A DNA stretch of 5,358 bases from Dehalococcoidia bacterium (lineage in GTDB: Bacteria; Chloroflexota; Dehalococcoidia; JAUYDP01), in assembly GCA_030691805.1 (NCBI GenBank), contig JAUYDP010000309.1:1-5358 (forward strand), written 5' to 3'. The stretch's first letter is position 1; each line of letters opens with the position of its first letter. Positions 1 through 3,212 of this stretch are shown piece after piece. Under the pieces are notes generated by a model. It ran no database searches and was not told the origin of the DNA. It saw nothing but the letters and a program-made list of their open reading frames with translations. The position numbers were made by a program, and so were the translations under genes.

Positions 1-24
1 GAATTAGAGGCAGAGGTAGCTTGC

Positions 25-30
25 AAGGAG
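25..30 (+). promoter_or_regulatory. Shine-Dalgarno site of hicB
   Basis: AAGGAG lies 6 nt before the ATG at 37. The frame is open upstream to the window edge, so this site is what fixes the ATG as the start rather than a start lying outside the window. Confidence 0.75.
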
Positions 31-36
31 AAAGCA

Positions 37-261
37 ATGACCAGAAGATTCCGAGTCATACTGGACCCCAACGAACTGGGTGGGTATACGGTAACGGTGC
101 CGGCGCTGCCCGGCTGCATAAGCGAGGGTGACACCAAAGAAGAGGCTCTGGCTAACATCCAGGAGGCGATAGAGCTGTACATAGAGAGCCTCCAAGCCGA
201 TGGCGAACCTGTTCCGACCGAAGAGGGTATGGAGGAGGTCCTGGTTGAGGTTCCCGTTTGA
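37..261 (+). CDS. hicB: HicB-family antitoxin, single domain
   Basis: A 74-residue protein with the HicB (type II toxin-antitoxin) fold signature. The N-terminal strand MTRRFRVILDPNELGGYTV is followed by VPALPGCISEGDT, then a helix EEALANIQEAIELYIESL and a short acidic tail with GEPVP. In the family this RNase-H-like partial domain binds and neutralises the HicA mRNA interferase. The protein stops right after the core domain and has no C-terminal ribbon-helix-helix or HTH, so autoregulation would need another factor. The ATG is supported by AAGGAG 6 nt upstream. The stop overlaps the TTG start of a hicA remnant (TTGA), the usual coupled hicBA arrangement. Because hicA is truncated, this antitoxin appears orphaned. 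Family assignment is secure; present function is inferred. Confidence 0.9.
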   Translation: MTRRFRVILDPNELGGYTVTVPALPGCISEGDTKEEALANIQEAIELYIESLQADGEPVPTEEGMEEVLVEVPV

Positions 262-332
262 AGCTGCCTAGGGCCAGCGGCAAGGCCACGGTGGAGGCGC
301 TCTTGCGAGCGGGCTTCACCGTGCCGCGGGGT
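258..332 (+). pseudogene. hicA: Truncated hicA toxin remnant
   Basis: Starting at TTG 258, which overlaps the hicB stop, the frame reads LKLPRASGKATVEALLRAGF then TVPRG. This matches the N-terminal half of HicA, whose family pattern is approximately KLPR-SGKEVIKALEKAGF-VVRQKGSH. After about residue 24 the similarity ends, just before the GSH segment that carries the catalytic histidine. The reading frame continues only to a stop at 420-422, and that tail is the antisense of the neighbouring minus-strand gene. HicA is normally 60-80 residues, so this fragment lacks the active site and much of the fold. It is most likely non-functional. It could have been broken by the rearrangement that brought in the minus-strand operon. 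Confidence 0.75.
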
Positions 333-675
333 TTACGGCCCCCCAGTCGATCCGTGGCCTGTTTGGGCTTCGGGGCGAGCGTAGCTCCTGGACTTCCCGT
401 TCCAGGGGACGGGTGGGGATAAGGTGGACCGGCAGCCCCTCCTCTATTTGCAGTTCCAAGACCCGGTCAATGACGACGTCCAGCACCTCGTCCGGGTCCT
501 CCACATCCACGGTGGCGATAAGGTGGACCGCCTCGGCTTCATCCTGGCCGGGGGCCACCTCAAAGGTGGCCGCGGGATACCGCCGAAGCACCATGTCCTT
601 CAACTCTGCCAGGGCTTGCTCCATTCGTGGGTCTAGCCCGAGAAGATGTTCCGGCGGTTCGCACCCTTTGCTCAT
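316..675 (-). CDS. Small acidic protein of unknown family, paralogue 2 of a tandem pair
   Basis: A 119-residue protein I do not recognise. It is a diverged tandem copy of the gene just upstream (672-1016), and the two align nearly end to end. Shared blocks are an ELK...RYPxATFEV helix-strand start, a strand-helix block with ATVDVED and EVLDVV, a GLP strand followed by IPxxPLER, and a C-terminal tail SPRxPxRPRIDWGAxN. The expected topology is alpha-beta-beta-alpha-beta with a basic tail on an acidic core. It has no signal peptide or membrane segment. Its ATG overlaps the stop of the preceding gene (ATGA), indicating translational coupling in a HEPN-led operon. Its last codons run tail-to-tail into the hicA remnant. 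Position next to a HEPN gene suggests an antitoxin or partner subunit, but this is inference. Confidence 0.8.
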   Translation of the reverse strand: MSKGCEPPEHLLGLDPRMEQALAELKDMVLRRYPAATFEVAPGQDEAEAVHLIATVDVEDPDEVLDVVIDRVLELQIEEGLPVHLIPTRPLEREVQELRSPRSPNRPRIDWGAVNPAAR

Positions 676-1016
676 GGCCGTACCGGGGAGTTGATGGCTC
701 CCCAGTCAATCCGTGGCCTGGCCGGGCGCCGGGGCGAGCGCGACTCCCTCAGCACCCGTTCTAGAGGCTCAAGGGGTATCACATAGATGGGTAGCCCCTG
801 TTCAACCTGAACAGTGAAAAGCTGGTCAAGGACTACGTCCAACACCTCCTCGACATCTTCAACATCTACCGTAGCCCGCAGGTAGATCCCTTCAGGGTCC
901 TCGCCCCTGACAACCTCGAAAGTCGCCCCCGGATACCGCTGGCTGATTAGGCCCTTCAGTTCCTCAAGGGCGTTGTGAGTGGGCTCATCCAACACAAGGC
1001 TTTGTTCTGTACTCAT
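672..1016 (-). CDS. Small acidic protein of unknown family, paralogue 1 of a tandem pair
   Basis: A 114-residue protein, second gene of the HEPN operon and sister of 316-675. Visible segments are a helix around residues 14-27 (THNALEELKGLISQRYPG), two strands (ATFEVVRG and GIYLRATVDVED), a long acidic helix (VEEVLDVVLDQLFTVQVEQG), a strand (LPIYVIPLEP) and a tail ending RPRIDWGAIN. There are no nucleotidyltransferase GS...D-x-D motifs, so it is not an MNT antitoxin of the HepT/MntA type. The ATG at 1016 has AGGAGG 9 nt upstream, inside the 3' end of the HEPN gene. The downstream copy starts on its stop (ATGA). Coding is well supported by the conservation between the copies; the role as HEPN partner is inferred from context only. 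Confidence 0.82.
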   Translation of the reverse strand: MSTEQSLVLDEPTHNALEELKGLISQRYPGATFEVVRGEDPEGIYLRATVDVEDVEEVLDVVLDQLFTVQVEQGLPIYVIPLEPLERVLRESRSPRRPARPRIDWGAINSPVRP

Positions 1017-1021
1017 TCTCT

Positions 1022-1414
1022 CTAGCCTCCTCGGCCTCCGATTGCTTCCAAAAACTGCCTGGTACGTCTCAGCCCGCGTAAGGCTTGAGCTTCTGTGATG
1101 TGCCGGAGCTCATAATCGGCTCGCTGCCGCATGAGCAGGTTCTGGTTCAGGGTATCCCGCAAACCTACCGGATACCGTTTGCGGCGGTTCACCAACTCTC
1201 CGGCAAATTGCGCTTGAACAAAAGCATGGCCCCATTGGGAGGCTGAGGGCGCGATCCCTTCACGGGCCAAGGCCGCTATCGCTGCCTGGAAACAGGCGTA
1301 GTAGCAACGATTGGCACAGTTGTTATACCGGCCGTTGACGAACTCACTCTCCGCACCAGCCAGGCTTTCTTCGGCTTTAGCGAAGAAGATTTGGGTGACT
1401 TCTGATTCAGCCAT
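1022..1414 (-). CDS. HEPN domain protein, UPF0332 type; putative RNase toxin
   Basis: A 130-residue all-helical protein of the UPF0332/HEPN family. The first helix contains FFAKAEESLAGAESEFVNGR and leads to the family signature NRCYYACFQAAIAAL (residues 35-49). A histidine-bearing segment follows (WGHAFV), then NQNLLMRQRADYELRHITEA. R98-x6-H105 fits the R-x4-6-H catalytic pattern of HEPN ribonucleases, and RQRADY is typical of this subfamily. A last helix (LRRTRQFLEAI) closes the bundle. Family members act as toxins or RNA-cleaving effectors, often with a small neighbouring antitoxin. Here the HEPN gene is first in an operon with two paralogous small proteins. A TATAAT box about 11 nt before the ATG and no clear Shine-Dalgarno suggest a leaderless message. 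A non-toxic regulatory HEPN remains possible. Confidence 0.85.
   Translation of the reverse strand: MAESEVTQIFFAKAEESLAGAESEFVNGRYNNCANRCYYACFQAAIAALAREGIAPSASQWGHAFVQAQFAGELVNRRKRYPVGLRDTLNQNLLMRQRADYELRHITEAQALRGLRRTRQFLEAIGGRGG
1026..1031 (-). promoter_or_regulatory. Shine-Dalgarno site inside HEPN gene end
   Basis: AGGAGG on the minus strand lies 9 nt before the ATG at 1016 and within the last codons of the HEPN gene. Ribosomes finishing the HEPN frame would pass directly over it, which favours coupled synthesis of toxin and partner. Confidence 0.7.
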
Positions 1415-1424
1415 GTCACTAACT

Positions 1425-1430
1425 ATTATA
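1425..1430 (-). promoter_or_regulatory. -10 promoter element of the HEPN operon
   Basis: A perfect TATAAT on the minus strand. Transcription would start near 1418, only about 4 nt before the HEPN ATG, so the mRNA would be nearly leaderless. No good -35 box is seen 16-18 nt upstream (AGGGAA or TAGGGA), so the promoter may be weak or activator-dependent. Confidence 0.5.
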
Positions 1431-1451
1431 ACGTATGGGCTGGGTTCTTCC

Positions 1452-1628
1452 CTAGAGGTGCCCCATGATTACACCGGTGTCTGATGCGCCTACCAGCACA
1501 GTTCCACCCTCGGCGTTGGCAAAGGCACCGAGCGCTTCTATAGCTTCGTTTTCTTCGCTGAAGCTTGCCTTGAATTCGACATGCTGGCCCTCGCCCCGCT
1601 CTATCAGTTCCCATATGTCCAGGGACAT
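1452..1628 (-). pseudogene. AlbA_2 (Schlafen-type) domain fragment
   Basis: A 58-codon frame that starts with ATG and ends at TAG. It reads SLDIWELIERGEGQHVEFK, ASFSEENEAIEALGAFANAE, then GGTVLVGASDTGVIMGHL. This is the N-terminal half of an AlbA_2 domain (PF04326), whose family pattern is ExxxLEFKxS...E.LKAICAFANTEGGTLLIGVxDxG. Proteins carrying it are normally several hundred residues long, with AlbA_2 followed by a RecG-like or HTH region, and act in nucleic-acid binding, transcription control or defence. Here the frame ends inside the domain, just before the HEPN promoter, and no continuation is visible downstream. It is probably a truncated relic. The ATG lies 3 nt after the stop of another fragment, suggesting a former operon. 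Translation as a mini-protein cannot be excluded. Confidence 0.7.
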
Positions 1629-1631
1629 GGC

Positions 1632-1769
1632 CTACGTCCGAGTTGCAGCGGTTCTCTCTTCCGCGGCGAGCCTCAGGTTCAGCTCCAAGAGCCGCCGCAG
1701 TATCTCCCCCCGCGCTTCCGACGAAATTGTGTACCGCGTCTGGCCCCGCTCGTCCAATAGAAGCAACGC
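1632..1769 (-). pseudogene. C-terminal tail fragment, possibly of an Eco57I-type DNA methylase
   Basis: A 45-codon open stretch bounded upstream by an in-frame TAG at 1770-1772 and ending at TAG 1632-1634. It contains LLLLDERGQTRYTISSEARG and EILRRLLELNLRLAAEERT. A D-E-x-G-x-x-R-Y-T-I-S strand followed by a RLLELN...AEE helix resembles the extreme C-terminus of Eco57I or N-6 adenine DNA methyltransferases, where RLLELNHxRYAEE is common. No ATG or ribosome site is present, and the remainder of such a protein (usually over 800 residues) is absent. It is read as a leftover 3' end. The identification rests on remembered family patterns over a short stretch and is tentative. TATACT at 1772-1777 could also make it a small independent gene, which I consider less likely. 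Confidence 0.4.
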
Positions 1770-1810
1770 CTAGTATACCCCGGCCATCCCCGGCGCGCCA
1801 CCGCTGCTTG

Positions 1811-3136
1811 CTAAGATACCCTGGTAATGGCCGGCTGCCGCCACCAGCCGTAACGCGTTAGAAGATATTCGGTCCACCTGTGAAGTGGTTCTGGAGCAAC
1901 CTGCTCTACGGCGGTCAAGAAGCTTTCGGTAGTAACCGAAAGGAACCTTTCGGGTGGGGCAATATGGGCCCAGGCGCTCCAAATGGTATTACCGAACTGT
2001 TTCAAAGTGGGTGCGGCCTCAAAGTTCTCAGATAGCTCACGGTTCGCTTTGGGACTAATATAAACCACACTGACAACCTCCGCTCCCATCTCGCCTCTTC
2101 CCCGCTGCGCCGCCCATTCCATTTCTTGGGCAAGAAGAGTCAGGCGCATAAGCTGATAGAAGGGTTCAACGAAGAACGTTTCATAGGGAGGCAGCCCAGG
2201 CCGCGATTCAGCCCAACGCCGGAATGGTTCTCGGTAGGTATTCAGTCGGGTCTGGTTCAAGGTCGCCGGGTCCGGCATGCTCTTGCCGTAGCATTCGGTA
2301 TACTTCCACTCACCCAGGACTAACTGGGTATGCCCGTCATACCTCTGGAAACGAAAGGCGAAGTCAGCGCTGGTGGCATTGGCCCCTCGCGTCCCCCATC
2401 CCTTCTCGGCAAGGTAGTTGTCCTGTCCAATCCACTCGAAGGCCAATAACGGGGTAGTGCCATCTGGCAGAGGCCCGTCACCTTCAAAGGGCAGAATGCG
2501 ATGTGTCTCCGGCAAGAACGGGCTGAAAGCTCGCGCCAAGAGCTCGGGGTCACGGGTCATAGGCCACAGGGCGTTGACACAGGCGCTCTGGGAGCAACAA
2601 AGGTGGTTGCTGGGCAGACCCCGTCCTCCTTCCCCTTCACCGGCAAGGAGTCCATCGTGCCAAGAGATGCTGCGCCTGCGGAAGTAAGCTATGGCCTCGT
2701 CCCGGAACAGGTCACACAGGTTCTCGTCTGAGTGCCCGTCAGCCAGGCAGAAGGGCCGTGGGATTCTGTTGTAAGTGCCCGGCTGGCAGGCTTCGGATGA
2801 GAACAGATCTCTCTTGATTACCTCATACCGCCTCTTCTCGGTATCCCTGAACATCGGTTGGCCTCCGCATACAGCAGCGGCGCTGCTAGCAATATGGCGA
2901 GGTGGATGGCCCCGCTTGCTGGCAACCGCTGCTTTCGCGTACGCCAGGCAAGCCTTCACGTCCTCAACCGTCAACTCGGGGTAGATCTCAAACAGCTCCT
3001 TCAAGTCCGGCTTATACGCCAACTGGTCGAGCACCTTCTCCACGGGAACCCTTGTGCCCTTGACTACAGGCTTGCCCACCATGATGTTGGGGTCCTGGAT
3101 GATTCGCTCATGGTAGGTTGGGCGTTCTCTTGCCAT
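1811..3136 (-). CDS. DUF433 domain fused to PGN_0703-family putative restriction endonuclease
   Basis: A 441-residue frame with two parts. Residues about 9-71 are a DUF433 (VapB-like antitoxin) domain: HERIIQDPNIMVGKPVVKGT, then RVPVEKVLDQL and a C-terminal helix YPELTVEDVKACLAYA. Residues 95-441 match the PGN_0703 putative restriction endonucleases, with KRRYEVIKRDLF, the Cys-containing SNHLCCSQSACVNALWPM, and a likely PD-(D/E)xK core of D258 (SADFAFRF) and E276-W-K278 (LVLGEWKYTE). The end, WTEYLLTRYG, looks complete. The two domains are joined by a low-complexity linker (residues 72-94). An ATG at 2854 with GGAGG 7 nt upstream could start the nuclease alone. ATG 3136 is preferred because AAAGGGGTGA precedes it; GTG at 3148 overlaps that site. 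An extended -10 promoter lies ~55 nt upstream. Confidence 0.75.
   Translation of the reverse strand: MARERPTYHERIIQDPNIMVGKPVVKGTRVPVEKVLDQLAYKPDLKELFEIYPELTVEDVKACLAYAKAAVASKRGHPPRHIASSAAAVCGGQPMFRDTEKRRYEVIKRDLFSSEACQPGTYNRIPRPFCLADGHSDENLCDLFRDEAIAYFRRRSISWHDGLLAGEGEGGRGLPSNHLCCSQSACVNALWPMTRDPELLARAFSPFLPETHRILPFEGDGPLPDGTTPLLAFEWIGQDNYLAEKGWGTRGANATSADFAFRFQRYDGHTQLVLGEWKYTECYGKSMPDPATLNQTRLNTYREPFRRWAESRPGLPPYETFFVEPFYQLMRLTLLAQEMEWAAQRGRGEMGAEVVSVVYISPKANRELSENFEAAPTLKQFGNTIWSAWAHIAPPERFLSVTTESFLTAVEQVAPEPLHRWTEYLLTRYGWWRQPAITRVS
2862..2866 (-). promoter_or_regulatory. Strong internal Shine-Dalgarno for nuclease-only start
   Basis: GGAGG lies 7 nt before an in-frame ATG (2852-2854), exactly where PGN_0703 homology begins. 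It suggests that the nuclease was, or still is, translated as its own 347-residue protein, with the DUF433 frame running into it because no stop codon separates them. Confidence 0.6.
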
Positions 3137-3144
3137 GATTATGC

Positions 3145-3154
3145 TCACCCCTTT
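3145..3154 (-). promoter_or_regulatory. Shine-Dalgarno site of the DUF433-nuclease gene
   Basis: AAAGGGGTGA resembles the extended consensus AAGGAGGTGA and ends 8 nt before the ATG at 3136. It overlaps the alternative GTG codon at 3148, so it decides the start in favour of 3136. Confidence 0.6.
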
Positions 3155-3192
3155 CGGGCAGGGGACCGAGAGGTCTTTGCTGCCTCGGCCAT

Positions 3193-3201
3193 ATTATACC
3201 A
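3193..3201 (-). promoter_or_regulatory. Extended -10 promoter of the DUF433-nuclease gene
   Basis: TGGTATAAT on the minus strand is a perfect extended -10 (TGnTATAAT), 12 nt after the bioA stop. Transcription would begin near 3186, giving a leader of about 50 nt. No clear -35 is present, as allowed for extended -10 promoters. It gives the nuclease gene its own transcription, apart from the biotin operon. Confidence 0.55.
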
Positions 3202-3212
3202 CGACGGAGAAC

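Noticed and set aside
553..571. Perfect hairpin GGCCACCT-CAA-AGGTGGCC
   Set aside because: It encodes the conserved ATFEV strand of the small protein, and the symmetry is probably a codon-choice coincidence; no T-tract follows.
1465..1773. Plus-strand frame of 102 codons
   Set aside because: The opposite strand carries recognisable AlbA_2 and methylase-tail sequence; the plus product is low-complexity and S/A/R-rich.
1770..1982. Minus-strand frame of 70 codons
   Set aside because: Most of it overlaps the end of the PGN_0703 nuclease in another frame and it lacks any family resemblance.
3134..3148. GTG start at 3148 for the DUF433-nuclease gene
   Set aside because: The best Shine-Dalgarno match overlaps this GTG and is placed for the ATG at 3136.
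3163..3190. Weak inverted repeat CCGAG...CTCGG in the nuclease leader, considered as terminator or operator
   Set aside because: The arms are only 5 bp and imperfect, with no T-tract; not enough to call.
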